From NCBI RefSeq assembly GCF_001735805.1, contig NZ_CP017248.1, forward strand, positions 3,596,001-3,660,000: DNA of 64,000 bases, written 5' to 3'. Both the position numbers and the translations under genes were made by a program. Positions 23,834 to 32,697 of the stretch are shown here, in pieces (position 1 is the stretch's first letter; every line of letters begins with the position of its first letter). Below the pieces are notes generated by a model. That model saw only the letters and a program-made list of their open reading frames with translations, was not told the DNA's origin and made no database searches. This DNA comes from Streptomyces fodineus (lineage in GTDB: Bacteria > Actinomycetota > Actinomycetes > Streptomycetales > Streptomycetaceae).

Positions 23834-26800
23834 CTAGCCCACGCGCCTCGGCCGGGCGCCCTCGTCTCGTGTGCGTCCGGCCATGGCGTCCCAGAAGCGG
23901 TCCAGTTCGCGGACGCGCATGCTGACCCAGGGCGGTGTCTTTCGGTGCACCAGCCTGGGAAGGCAGCGGCGCAGGCTCCCGGGCAGCAGGACCTGCTGCT
24001 GGCGGCAGAAGGGCTCACGGACCTCCCCTCGGGGCACCGCGCCCCGAGGCGGGTAGGGGCACAGCTGGAACTTGCAGTCGGGCAGGCACCCGGTGCCCGG
24101 ATCGGGCGGGGCGGAGGTGCCGGACCGCAGGTGGGGCCGCAGCGGTTCACGGCTCGTGCAGATGCACGGCGGGAGCGACATGCCGGGGCGCTCGACGCGG
24201 GCCATCCGCTCCTCGACCTCGTCGGGGTACCCGTCCCGCTCGATCAGATTCAGCATGATCAGCACGTCCGCGACGAGGCGCTGGGCGCGCCCGTCGAGGG
24301 TGCTCCACCCGACGGAGGGCGGGATCCACAGGTTGTGCTTGCGGTAGCCCCGGTTGACGCCGGTGCGCGAGCCTATGTTGTCGGTGACGGTCTTCTCGTC
24401 GATCCAGAGGAAGCGCTCGGGCTGCCCGGTCTCCAGCGCCATGGCCACCAGGTCGCCCGCCTCGGCGACGAATGGATGCAGGACCTGCTGGGACGAGTCA
24501 CCGTCCACGCCCGGCCGGCCGGGAGCGCCGTTCACCGTGCCCGCCATCGACAGCCGGCGCTGCACCGTCTGCACCGCGCTGGTCCCGCCGATCGACCGGG
24601 ACTCCTCACGCGACCGGTCGCCGTCGCCCTCCCGCCACAGCGCGCTGTCCGGGAGCTCCCACAGACACAGCGCCTGAAGCAGCGTCAACTGGGTGTACCA
24701 GCACCGTGACTGCTGCAGCACGGTCTCCGCCTGCCGGATCAGATCGGCTCGGCTGCCCGGGTACGAGAAAGGGTGGCGCTTACGCCGGTTGGCCGCGAAC
24801 TTGAAGCCCTGGGCCAGCGCGGCCTCCAGGGCGAGCGGCAGGTCGGGAGGGCCATGGGTGTACTTCGGATCGAGATGGCGCAGCCACTTGGTGAGGCGGT
24901 CCCGGGCCTCGTCTCGGTGGGCGTCGTCGACGGAGCCCAGGAGCATGGGGATCATCCAGGCCCGCATCACGAACTCCCTGGACAGCTCGATGCGGGCCTC
25001 GCGGTAGTGCTGCTTGATCTCCTTCCGCTTCTCCTGCAGCCGATCGATCTCCGCGGACGACTCGCCCCGCGAGGGCGCGCGGTCGGCCATCGCCTTCCGC
25101 ATCCTCTCGGTCCAGTGGTGGTATGCGCTCCTCTTGCGGGCCTTCAGCAGGCCGACCCGCTTGTTGTACTCCCTGACGGGGTCGTTGTTCAGGCCGAACT
25201 TCTCCCGGATCACGGCGAACGCGTCGGTTCCGCCACTGCCGAACTCCTGGGCGGCGGCCAGCCGCACGACGTACGAGGGCTCCGCTTTGCCGATCTGGAA
25301 GAGTTGGGCGTAGAGCGGCATGGTGTCGGTCTTCTCCGAGACCGCGCGCAGTGCCGTACCGAGCTGCTTCAGCAGTCCGAGCTTCGCGTCCTCGAGGGTG
25401 CGCCGGTCGCCCTTGATGGCGCACCAGCGTTCGTGCACCTTCGCGACGATGTCGCTGAGCAGTCGCGGCCGGGGTTCCACGCTGTCGACCTCCAGGGCCG
25501 CCGCGTACAGATCGAGGGCCTTGGGGTCGTCCGTGCGGCTGTTCGCGGCCGTGAAGAGCCGGTCGGCCATGGGGCGGCCGTACACGGGAGCCTGCCGCAC
25601 CCTCTCCTGCCAGTACTTCTGCAGCTCGGCCCCGACGCAACCTCCCTTGACCGACAGCTTCGCCGTCCGGTAGCGGGAGAGCAGCACCAGGGCGATGAGC
25701 AGCTCACGGCTGGGGCCCGGCGGCTGCAGCGCCTGCTGGACGAGCTCGCCGGCGGAGCGCTCGTCGAGGTGCTGCAACATGCGGAAGCCGAGATAGGCCT
25801 GGATGATGCTGTGCGGGAAGCGGACCCTCTTCTCGAAGCTCTCCACCAGCTGCAGCTTGCTCGCATTGGCCGCGAAGTGGGCGAGCGTGGTCTGGCACTG
25901 GCCCATGTCGCCCCTGCTCAGACGCTCTTTCTGCTCCTGGCTCAGGTGGCCGCAGAGCGTGTCCCAGATCCGCTCCCGGTGCCACTCCGAGAAGGTGTTC
26001 CCGCGCTTGCCGTACCGGTCGAAGCGGCGTGCCCTGGACCACAGGTGGTCCGCCCGGGCCCGCGCCCGCCGCGCCGGACCGGGGTGGACGTCACTGTCCA
26101 GCAGTTCGGCGAAGCCGACCTCCAGCTTGTCCTGGAGCAGTCCGATGCACGCGAGCGCGGAGACCACCTCGACGGTGTCCTTCCGCTCCTGGGGGCTCAG
26201 CTCGACGTCCTCGCGCAGTCGACCATCCCTCATGGCGAGGTCCCAGGTCTCCAGGAGCCACAGCCGCAGCGTGCTGCGGTCCCAACTACGGGTGTCCAGA
26301 CGGTCCTTGTCGTTGCGCGGACGAATGCGTTCGAGGTCGCCGTGGTGGTGCAGTTCGCGGGCGATCTGCAGGTAGATGGGCGATTCGGTGACCTCCGCGG
26401 TCTCCACGATCCAGTCCACGCGGCGCTCGTCCGTCTCCGGTACCCGCGCCTCGACGAAGTGCAGCGCCGCCTCCTCGCTCAGCGGCTCCAGCTCCACGAT
26501 CGCGGCGGGGGTGCTCTCCAGCGGACTGTGCGGCCGGGAGGCGATGACGAGGGGCAGCTTCTCCGCGTGGGCGCGCTCGATGGCCCTGCGGATGATGTTG
26601 TCCCGGTCCTCCTGGAGGCGCTCGTCGAGGATCGCTTCTTCCAGGCCGTCGGCGATGACCACCACCTTGTCGTCGGCGAGCAGTTGCTGCCAGACCCGGT
26701 CGTTCTTGGTGCGCGCCAGAATGCCGTGGGGCGCTTCCTCGGCGAACCGTTGCCTGGCCATGCGCTCGAAGTTCAGATCGGCACCGGTGGCGTCCCGCAG

Positions 26801-27454
26801 CCGGATCGGCACGGGAACGGCATGCTGCCGGGCCAGCAGCTCGGTGAGCCGCACCAGGACGGCCGTCTTGCCCGTGCCGACACCGCCGACGAGCAGATAG
26901 GGCCTGCGGGTCTCGCGCTGCCGCAGCCGCTGGGCGATGACCCGGGCGATCTCCTCGCGGCCCACGACCTCGGCCATGTCGGGCCCTGCGGTGAGCACCA
27001 GCTTGCGGGGATGCCTGCGCGCCTTGGCGACGTAGCGCCGCTTGCTCCAGCTGTACCAGAAGAACAGGAAGAAGGCGGCGGCCACCGAAGCGGCGAGGAG
27101 CGGACCGACGAAGCGCAGGACCGAGTCGAACCCGGTGCTCGACCTCTTCCGCCACTGCTCGAAGAGGGTCGTGTGATGGGTGACCAGGATCCAGAGACCT
27201 TCCACGGCCCAGGCGAGGAGTGCGATCAGGAGGGTCAGCCAGACGATCCGGATCACGTTGGTGTACGAGAACCATCTGCGCCACTTCTTGGGGCGGGTGG
27301 TGTCGAGGCGGGCCTCCAGCTTGATGGTCAGATGGTGCCAGTGGCCCAGGAAGAACCGCCTGATCCGGCGCCACGCATGTCTCGCCTCCAGCGTCGCCAT
27401 CGGCGCGCTGCGTGGCCGCTCCTTGCCCGGCGGATGACGGACGATCCTCGTCAT
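23834..27454 (-). CDS. Membrane-anchored STAND/NACHT-like NTPase
   Basis: This is a large protein of 1206 residues with no recognised named family. After a basic N-terminus, two transmembrane helices lie at about residues 68-92 and 113-134. A P-loop NTPase follows: Walker A GGVGTGKT at about 190-197, Walker B 'KVVVIADGLEE' at about 263-273, and a sensor-like 'VIASRPHS' near 303-310, the layout of STAND ATPases. A long helical, probably repeat-rich region follows with little homology cue. Near residues 1110-1170 a Cys-rich segment (CIC, CLPDC, QLCPYP, PFCRQQ) could bind zinc. The ATG has a strong GGAAGGAGA site. It stands alone between mctP and the nrd riboswitch, as accessory genes do. STAND proteins often act in phage defence or signalling; this is inference. 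Confidence 0.8.
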   Translation of the reverse strand: MTRIVRHPPGKERPRSAPMATLEARHAWRRIRRFFLGHWHHLTIKLEARLDTTRPKKWRRWFSYTNVIRIVWLTLLIALLAWAVEGLWILVTHHTTLFEQWRKRSSTGFDSVLRFVGPLLAASVAAAFFLFFWYSWSKRRYVAKARRHPRKLVLTAGPDMAEVVGREEIARVIAQRLRQRETRRPYLLVGGVGTGKTAVLVRLTELLARQHAVPVPIRLRDATGADLNFERMARQRFAEEAPHGILARTKNDRVWQQLLADDKVVVIADGLEEAILDERLQEDRDNIIRRAIERAHAEKLPLVIASRPHSPLESTPAAIVELEPLSEEAALHFVEARVPETDERRVDWIVETAEVTESPIYLQIARELHHHGDLERIRPRNDKDRLDTRSWDRSTLRLWLLETWDLAMRDGRLREDVELSPQERKDTVEVVSALACIGLLQDKLEVGFAELLDSDVHPGPARRARARADHLWSRARRFDRYGKRGNTFSEWHRERIWDTLCGHLSQEQKERLSRGDMGQCQTTLAHFAANASKLQLVESFEKRVRFPHSIIQAYLGFRMLQHLDERSAGELVQQALQPPGPSRELLIALVLLSRYRTAKLSVKGGCVGAELQKYWQERVRQAPVYGRPMADRLFTAANSRTDDPKALDLYAAALEVDSVEPRPRLLSDIVAKVHERWCAIKGDRRTLEDAKLGLLKQLGTALRAVSEKTDTMPLYAQLFQIGKAEPSYVVRLAAAQEFGSGGTDAFAVIREKFGLNNDPVREYNKRVGLLKARKRSAYHHWTERMRKAMADRAPSRGESSAEIDRLQEKRKEIKQHYREARIELSREFVMRAWMIPMLLGSVDDAHRDEARDRLTKWLRHLDPKYTHGPPDLPLALEAALAQGFKFAANRRKRHPFSYPGSRADLIRQAETVLQQSRCWYTQLTLLQALCLWELPDSALWREGDGDRSREESRSIGGTSAVQTVQRRLSMAGTVNGAPGRPGVDGDSSQQVLHPFVAEAGDLVAMALETGQPERFLWIDEKTVTDNIGSRTGVNRGYRKHNLWIPPSVGWSTLDGRAQRLVADVLIMLNLIERDGYPDEVEERMARVERPGMSLPPCICTSREPLRPHLRSGTSAPPDPGTGCLPDCKFQLCPYPPRGAVPRGEVREPFCRQQQVLLPGSLRRCLPRLVHRKTPPWVSMRVRELDRFWDAMAGRTRDEGARPRRVG

Positions 27455-27549
27455 GGTGCGTTCTCCTTCCGAGACCGGCTCTCGGCACGGAGGACCCGCG
27501 GGCACCTCCTTCCATGGAAACACTCCAGCCGGGCCCTGCAAGTCGGGAG

Positions 27550-27618
27550 TTGACCCTCTGAAGCCGATCCGACACAACATCTGGGGGTGACACGACAGCC
27601 CGGCACTAGATGTATGCT
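27550..27618 (+). promoter_or_regulatory. nrdAB promoter with paired NrdR boxes
   Basis: A -35 like TTGACC lies at 27550-27555. Two NrdR-box-like 16-mers, ACACAACATCTGGGGG (27572-27587) and GCACTAGATGTATGCT (27603-27618), start exactly 31 bp apart, three helical turns. NrdR, the ATP/dATP-sensing repressor of ribonucleotide reductase genes, binds such paired boxes overlapping the promoter. The first box covers the expected -10 region. Confidence 0.65.
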
Positions 27619-27620
27619 CG

Positions 27621-27800
27621 TCCTCGCTGTCGCCGCAGGGGAATCCGGTGCGAATCCGGAACTGTCCCGCAACGGTGTACTTGCGTGCATACGCACGCTC
27701 GCGTCAGTCCGAGGACCTGCCGGCAGCGCACCCGGCCGTCCGGTCCGGGTGGCCTTCAGACGTCCGGGCCTCGTGGAATGGGCCGGTGGACGCGACGCCG
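27621..27800 (+). ncRNA. Cobalamin (B12) riboswitch
   Basis: The core of the aptamer is seen at about 27643-27685: GGGGAATCCGGTGCGAATC, then AACTGTCCCGCAACGGTG, the B12 box region. The later conserved TCAGTCCGAGGACCTGCC is at 27704-27721. GC-rich inverted sequences from about 27722 to 27800 probably form the expression platform. The boundaries are approximate. In Streptomyces a B12 riboswitch turns off the class Ia reductase operon when coenzyme B12 is available, leaving DNA precursor synthesis to the B12-dependent class II enzyme. Confidence 0.93.
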
Positions 27801-27864
27801 TGTGCGCTCGTGACTGCCCCCTGCCCTCCGCAAGGCCCCCGTGCCGAGCGAGGGAGAGCCCCAC

Positions 27865-30246
27865 GTGACCATCGCGCCAGCAGATCCGGTTTCAGCCAGC
27901 GGCCTGGACACCGACGGTCCCGGTACCGCGCTGCTGCGGACCCTGACCGAGCTGACCGCCGACCTCCCCGACGCCGACCCCGGCCGGGTGGCCGCCGCCG
28001 CGCTGCGCGGCCGGTCGGCGCGCGGGGCCGTGCCGGATGTCATCGCGGAGTTGCGCGAGCTGGCCACGGAGGCCGCCGCCGGGCTCATCTCCGAGGACCC
28101 CGCCTACTCCCGGCTGGCCGCCCGGCTGCTGACCCTCTCCATCCGCGACGAGGCCGCCTCGCAGGGCGTGACGTCGTTCACCGAGTCCGTGGCCGTCGGG
28201 CACCGCGAGGGGCTCATCGCCGACCGGACCGCCGAGTTCGCGCGACTGCACGCCGAGCGGCTCGACGCGCTGATCGACCGCCGGGCCGACGACCGCTTCG
28301 GTTACTTCGGGCTGCGGACGCTCCACAGCCGCTATCTCCTCCGGCACCCGATCACCCGCAAGGTGATCGAGACGCCGCAGCACTTCATGCTGCGGGTCGC
28401 CGCCGGTCTCGCCGAGGACGACACCGCGCGGTCCGTGGACGAAGTCGCCGCGCTCTACGGGCTCATGAGCCGCCTCGACTACCTCCCGTCCTCCCCCACG
28501 CTCTTCAACTCCGGCACGCGGCATCCGCAGATGTCGTCCTGCTACCTCCTCGACTCCCCGCTGGACGAGCTGGACTCCATCTACGACCGCTACCACCAGG
28601 TGGCCCGGCTCTCCAAGCACGCCGGCGGCATCGGTCTGTCGTACTCCCGGATCCGCAGCCGCGGTTCGCTGATCCGCGGCACCAACGGGCACTCCAACGG
28701 CATCGTGCCGTTCCTGAAGACGCTGGACGCCTCGGTGGCCGCGGTGAACCAGGGCGGCCGGCGCAAGGGCGCCGCGGCCGTCTACCTGGAGACCTGGCAC
28801 TCCGACATCGAGGAGTTCCTGGAGCTGCGGGACAACACCGGTGAGGACGCCCGCCGTACGCACAACCTGAACCTCGCGCACTGGGTCCCGGACGAGTTCA
28901 TGCGCCGGGTCAACGCCGACGGGCAGTGGTCGCTGTTCTCCCCGGCGGACGTGCCGGAGCTGGTGGACCTGTGGGGCGAGGAGTTCGACGCCGCCTACCA
29001 CAAGGCCGAGCAGGCGGGTCTGGCGAAGAAGACCATGCCGGCCCGTGAGCTGTACGGCCGGATGATGCGCACCCTCGCGCAGACCGGCAACGGCTGGATG
29101 ACCTTCAAGGACGCGGCCAACCGCACCGCCAACCAGACGGCCCTGCCGGGTCACGTGGTCCACTCCTCCAACCTCTGCACGGAGATCCTGGAGGTCACGG
29201 ACGACGGCGAGACGGCGGTCTGCAACCTGGGGTCGGTCAACCTGGGCGCCTTCGTCGATACGGCGACCGGCGACATCGACTGGCAGCGCCTGGACGACAC
29301 CGTCCGCACGGCCGTCACCTTCCTCGACCGGGTCGTGGACATCAACTTCTACCCGACCGAGCAGGCGGGCCGGTCGAATGCCAAGTGGCGGCCCGTCGGC
29401 CTCGGCGCCATGGGTCTGCAGGACGTCTTCTTCAAGCTGCGCCTGCCCTTCGACTCCCCCGAGGCCAAGGCCCTGTCCACGCGGATCGCCGAGCGGATCA
29501 TGCTCGCCGCGTACGAGGCCTCCGCCGACCTCGCCGAGCGCAACGGCCCGCTGCCGGCCTGGGAGAAGACCCGTACGGCCCGGGGAGTGCTGCACCCGGA
29601 CCACTACGACGTCGAGCCGACCTGGCCGGAGCGCTGGGAGGCCCTCCGCGGGCGCATCGCGTCCACCGGCCTGCGCAACTCCCTCCTCCTCGCCATCGCG
29701 CCGACCGCCACCATCGCCTCCATCGCGGGCGTGTACGAGTGCATCGAGCCGCAGGTGTCCAACCTGTTCAAGCGCGAGACGCTGTCCGGTGAGTTCCTCC
29801 AGGTCAACTCCTACCTGGTGCAGGACCTGAAGAGCCTCGGCGTGTGGGACGCCCGCACCCGGGAGGCACTGCGCGACTCGGGCGGCTCGGTGCAGGGCTT
29901 CGCCTGGATCCCCGAGGACGTGCGCGCGCTGTACCGCACGGCGTGGGAGATCCCGCAGCGCGGCCTGATCGACATGGCCGCCGCCCGCACCCCGTTCCTG
30001 GACCAGGCGCAGTCCCTGAACCTGTTCATGGAGACGCCGACGATCGGCAAGCTCTCCTCGATGTACGCGTACGCCTGGAAGTCCGGGCTGAAGACGACGT
30101 ACTACCTGCGCTCCCGCCCGGCGACCCGGATCGCCCGCGCGGCCCGCGCGCAGACCCCCGCCGCCATCCCCGTCCAGCAGGTCGCCGATCCCGACGCGGT
30201 CGCCTGCTCCCTGGAAAACCCCGAGTCCTGCGAGGCCTGCCAGTAA
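27865..30246 (+). CDS. nrdA: Ribonucleoside-diphosphate reductase class Ia, large subunit
   Basis: The R1 subunit (793 residues) reduces ribonucleotides to deoxyribonucleotides together with NrdB. Active-site segments are visible: 'SSCYLLDS' and 'VCNLGSVNL' with the redox cysteines, 'NLCTEIL' with the thiyl-radical cysteine, and the C-terminal shuttle 'ESCEACQ'. GTG 27865 follows GGGAGAG; GTG 27841 is an upstream alternative. The stop overlaps the nrdB ATG (TAATG). Expression is controlled by the upstream B12 riboswitch and probably by NrdR. Confidence 0.95.
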   Translation: MTIAPADPVSASGLDTDGPGTALLRTLTELTADLPDADPGRVAAAALRGRSARGAVPDVIAELRELATEAAAGLISEDPAYSRLAARLLTLSIRDEAASQGVTSFTESVAVGHREGLIADRTAEFARLHAERLDALIDRRADDRFGYFGLRTLHSRYLLRHPITRKVIETPQHFMLRVAAGLAEDDTARSVDEVAALYGLMSRLDYLPSSPTLFNSGTRHPQMSSCYLLDSPLDELDSIYDRYHQVARLSKHAGGIGLSYSRIRSRGSLIRGTNGHSNGIVPFLKTLDASVAAVNQGGRRKGAAAVYLETWHSDIEEFLELRDNTGEDARRTHNLNLAHWVPDEFMRRVNADGQWSLFSPADVPELVDLWGEEFDAAYHKAEQAGLAKKTMPARELYGRMMRTLAQTGNGWMTFKDAANRTANQTALPGHVVHSSNLCTEILEVTDDGETAVCNLGSVNLGAFVDTATGDIDWQRLDDTVRTAVTFLDRVVDINFYPTEQAGRSNAKWRPVGLGAMGLQDVFFKLRLPFDSPEAKALSTRIAERIMLAAYEASADLAERNGPLPAWEKTRTARGVLHPDHYDVEPTWPERWEALRGRIASTGLRNSLLLAIAPTATIASIAGVYECIEPQVSNLFKRETLSGEFLQVNSYLVQDLKSLGVWDARTREALRDSGGSVQGFAWIPEDVRALYRTAWEIPQRGLIDMAAARTPFLDQAQSLNLFMETPTIGKLSSMYAYAWKSGLKTTYYLRSRPATRIARAARAQTPAAIPVQQVADPDAVACSLENPESCEACQ

Positions 30247-31256
30247 TGCCCAGCAACCAGAACCTGCTCGACCCCGGCTTCGAGCTGACTCTGCGCCCCA
30301 TGCGCTACCCGGACTTCTACGAGCGCTACCGGGACGCCATCAAGAACACCTGGACCGTGGAGGAGGTGGACCTCCACTCGGACGTCGCGGACCTCGCGAA
30401 GCTGACGCCCGAGGAGCAGCACCTCATCGGCCGTCTGGTCGCCTTCTTCGCGACGGGTGACTCCATCGTGGCGAACAACCTGGTGCTGACGCTGTACAAG
30501 CACATCAACTCCCCCGAGGCGCGGCTGTACCTGAGCCGTCAGCTCTTCGAGGAGGCCGTGCACGTCCAGTTCTACTTGACGCTCCTGGACACCTACCTGC
30601 CCGACCCGGACGACCGGACGGCGGCCTTCGCGGCCGTCGAGAACATCCCCTCCATCCGCGAGAAGGCGCAGTTCTGCTTCACGTGGATGGACTCGGTGGA
30701 GAAGCTGGAGCGCCTGGAGACGAAGGCCGACCGCCGTCGCTTCCTGCTCAACCTGATCTGCTTCGCCGCCTGCATCGAGGGCCTGTTCTTCTACGGCGCC
30801 TTCGCCTACGTCTACTGGTTCCGCAGCCGGGGTCTGCTGCACGGTCTGGCCACCGGCACCAACTGGGTGTTCCGGGACGAGACGATGCACATGTCCTTCG
30901 CCTTCGACGTGGTCGACACCGTCCGCAAGGAGGAGCCGGACCTGTTCGACGACGAGCTCGGACATCAGGTCACCGACATGCTGAAGGAGGCCGTCGAGGC
31001 CGAGCTGCAGTTCGCGCGGGACCTGTGCGGCGACGGCCTCCCGGGCATGAACACCGAGTCGATGCGGCAGTACCTGGAGTGCGTCGCCGACCAGCGTCTC
31101 GCCCGCCTCGGCTTCGCCCCCGTGTACGGCTCGGAGAACCCGTTCTCCTTCATGGAGCTGCAGGGCGTCCAGGAGCTGACGAACTTCTTCGAGCGCCGCC
31201 CGTCGGCGTACCAGGTCGCGGTGGAGGGCAAGGTCGACCTCGACGAGGACTTCTGA
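30246..31256 (+). CDS. nrdB: Ribonucleoside-diphosphate reductase class Ia, small subunit
   Basis: The R2 subunit (336 residues) holds the di-iron centre and tyrosyl radical. Iron ligands are visible in 'TGDSIVANN', 'FEEAVHVQFY' (Glu and His, with the Tyr expected to carry the radical), 'ACIEGLFFYGAF', and 'DETMHMSF'. The ATG overlaps the nrdA stop. In S. coelicolor the operon is reported to have a third gene, nrdS; here nrdB is followed within 70 bp by a converging P450 gene and a terminator, so nrdS is missing. Confidence 0.95.
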   Translation: MPSNQNLLDPGFELTLRPMRYPDFYERYRDAIKNTWTVEEVDLHSDVADLAKLTPEEQHLIGRLVAFFATGDSIVANNLVLTLYKHINSPEARLYLSRQLFEEAVHVQFYLTLLDTYLPDPDDRTAAFAAVENIPSIREKAQFCFTWMDSVEKLERLETKADRRRFLLNLICFAACIEGLFFYGAFAYVYWFRSRGLLHGLATGTNWVFRDETMHMSFAFDVVDTVRKEEPDLFDDELGHQVTDMLKEAVEAELQFARDLCGDGLPGMNTESMRQYLECVADQRLARLGFAPVYGSENPFSFMELQGVQELTNFFERRPSAYQVAVEGKVDLDEDF

Positions 31257-31268
31257 GGCCGAAACGCC

Positions 31269-31317
31269 TACCGGCGCGCGTTCCGGGGCCCTGAGGCCGC
31301 CTGAGCGCGCGCCGGTA
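31269..31317. terminator. Bidirectional terminator between nrdB and cyp170
   Basis: TACCGGCGCGCG (31269-31280) and CGCGCGCCGGTA (31306-31317) form a perfect 12-bp stem with a 25-nt loop between two converging genes. Confidence 0.75.
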
Positions 31318-31326
31318 CCAGGTGTT

Positions 31327-32697
31327 CTACCAAGGCATCGGCCTCAGCAGGAGGTTGTGCGGACGGAGCGTGATGCCCACCCGGGTCGTGTCGTTGGACC
31401 CGCCGACCTGCTCGAAGCGGTACCGCGCCGAGATCGCCGCGGTGATCAGGCTCAGCTGCGTCATGGAGAAGTGGTCGCTGGGGCACTTGCGGTTGCCCAC
31501 GCTGAAGGGGCTCATGGCGTACTTCGGCACGTCCTTGGACCGCTCCGGCAGCCACCGGTCGGGGTCGAAGTCGAGGTGGTGGTCGTAGGACCGGGCGTCG
31601 CGCTGGATCGCGTACGGGCTGTAGACGATGTCCGCCCCGGCCGGAATGCGATAGCCGCCGAGCGCGGTGTCGGTCACCGCGCGGCGCGTCAATATCCATA
31701 CGGCCGGCCTGAGCCGCATGGCCTCGACGACGACATTGTTCGTGTGCCTCAGCGAGCGGACGTGTTCGAATCCGACCGGTCGGCCGCCGGTCACGGATTC
31801 GACCTCGGTCCGTACCTTCTCCGCGTGTTCCGGGTGTTCCGCGAGGACCTGGAGCAGCCACATGATCGTGGACGCCACTGTTTCGCTTCCGGGCGTGAGT
31901 ATCGCGACGACCTGGTCGTGGATCTCCTGTTCCCCGATGGGGTCGCCATTGTCGTCCTTCGCCTCCAGCAATGCCGTCAGCAAATCGTCCGGCTTTTGAC
32001 CAGATGCCCTCCGCTCGGCGACGATCTCGTCGACCAGCAGATGCAAATCGGCCAGCGCCCGGTTGAATTCGCGGTTGGCCGGGAACGGCAGCCGGTACAG
32101 CGGCCCGAGCGGGATGACCATCCGCCGGTACATGCCGCGGAAGACGGTGGCGAGGTCGACGCTGAGCCGCTCGGCACGCTCGTCCATGTACTCGCCGCGC
32201 AGCAGGCAGCGGGCCGCGATGCGCACGGCCACCCGGAAGGACTCGGAGGTGCAGTCGACGGTCTCGCCGGGCCGCCAGCGCTCGGTCAGCGCGTGCGCCT
32301 CCTCCTCCATGACCGGCCCGTAGCCCGGGATCGCGTCGAGCCGGAACGCGGGCTGGATGGTGCGGCGCTGGCGCCGGTGCCGGGGACCGTTGGCGGTGGC
32401 CACGCCCTCCTTGCCGAGCAGGCCTTCGAGGGACTCCCACAGCGGTCCGTCGATCTTGAAGTCGGGGCTGAGCGCGAGCGCGCCGGTGAGCTCCGGTGTG
32501 GTGACCGCGTACACCGTCTTGGGGCCGAGCTTGAGGCGTACGACGTCGCCGTGGTCGCGGAGCCGGGACATGAAGGCGAGCGGGTCGCGGACCAGTTTCA
32601 GGCCGTGCCCGAGGCCCGGGACGGCGCCGCCGGCCAGGGGCGCATCACGCAGTTCGGTGGACTCGGAGGTCTGGGGCTGCACAGACTCGACGGTCAT
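31327..32697 (-). CDS. cyp170A1: Cytochrome P450 CYP170A1-like (albaflavenone synthase)
   Basis: This P450 (456 residues) oxidises epi-isozizaene at the allylic position in two steps to albaflavenone. The I-helix 'TPGSETVAST', the K-helix 'EAMRLRP' (ExxR) and the heme loop 'FSVGNRKCPSD' are present, the last with Ser in place of the usual Gly after Cys-Pro. A DDNGD sequence at residues 248-252 resembles a terpene-synthase Asp-rich motif. S. coelicolor CYP170A1 is known to have a second, farnesene synthase activity that uses such a motif. The ATG overlaps the stop of eizS (ATGA), so the two proteins are translationally coupled. Confidence 0.93.
   Translation of the reverse strand: MTVESVQPQTSESTELRDAPLAGGAVPGLGHGLKLVRDPLAFMSRLRDHGDVVRLKLGPKTVYAVTTPELTGALALSPDFKIDGPLWESLEGLLGKEGVATANGPRHRRQRRTIQPAFRLDAIPGYGPVMEEEAHALTERWRPGETVDCTSESFRVAVRIAARCLLRGEYMDERAERLSVDLATVFRGMYRRMVIPLGPLYRLPFPANREFNRALADLHLLVDEIVAERRASGQKPDDLLTALLEAKDDNGDPIGEQEIHDQVVAILTPGSETVASTIMWLLQVLAEHPEHAEKVRTEVESVTGGRPVGFEHVRSLRHTNNVVVEAMRLRPAVWILTRRAVTDTALGGYRIPAGADIVYSPYAIQRDARSYDHHLDFDPDRWLPERSKDVPKYAMSPFSVGNRKCPSDHFSMTQLSLITAAISARYRFEQVGGSNDTTRVGITLRPHNLLLRPMPW

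Noticed and set aside
24773..27553. 926-codon open frame opposite the STAND NTPase gene
   Set aside because: The minus-strand product has Walker A and B motifs, membrane helices and a strong ribosome site. The plus-strand reading is low-complexity and lacks a credible start.
27892..29604. 570-codon open frame opposite nrdA
   Set aside because: It is a long antisense frame caused by high GC at third positions; nrdA has clear catalytic motifs and the antisense product has none.
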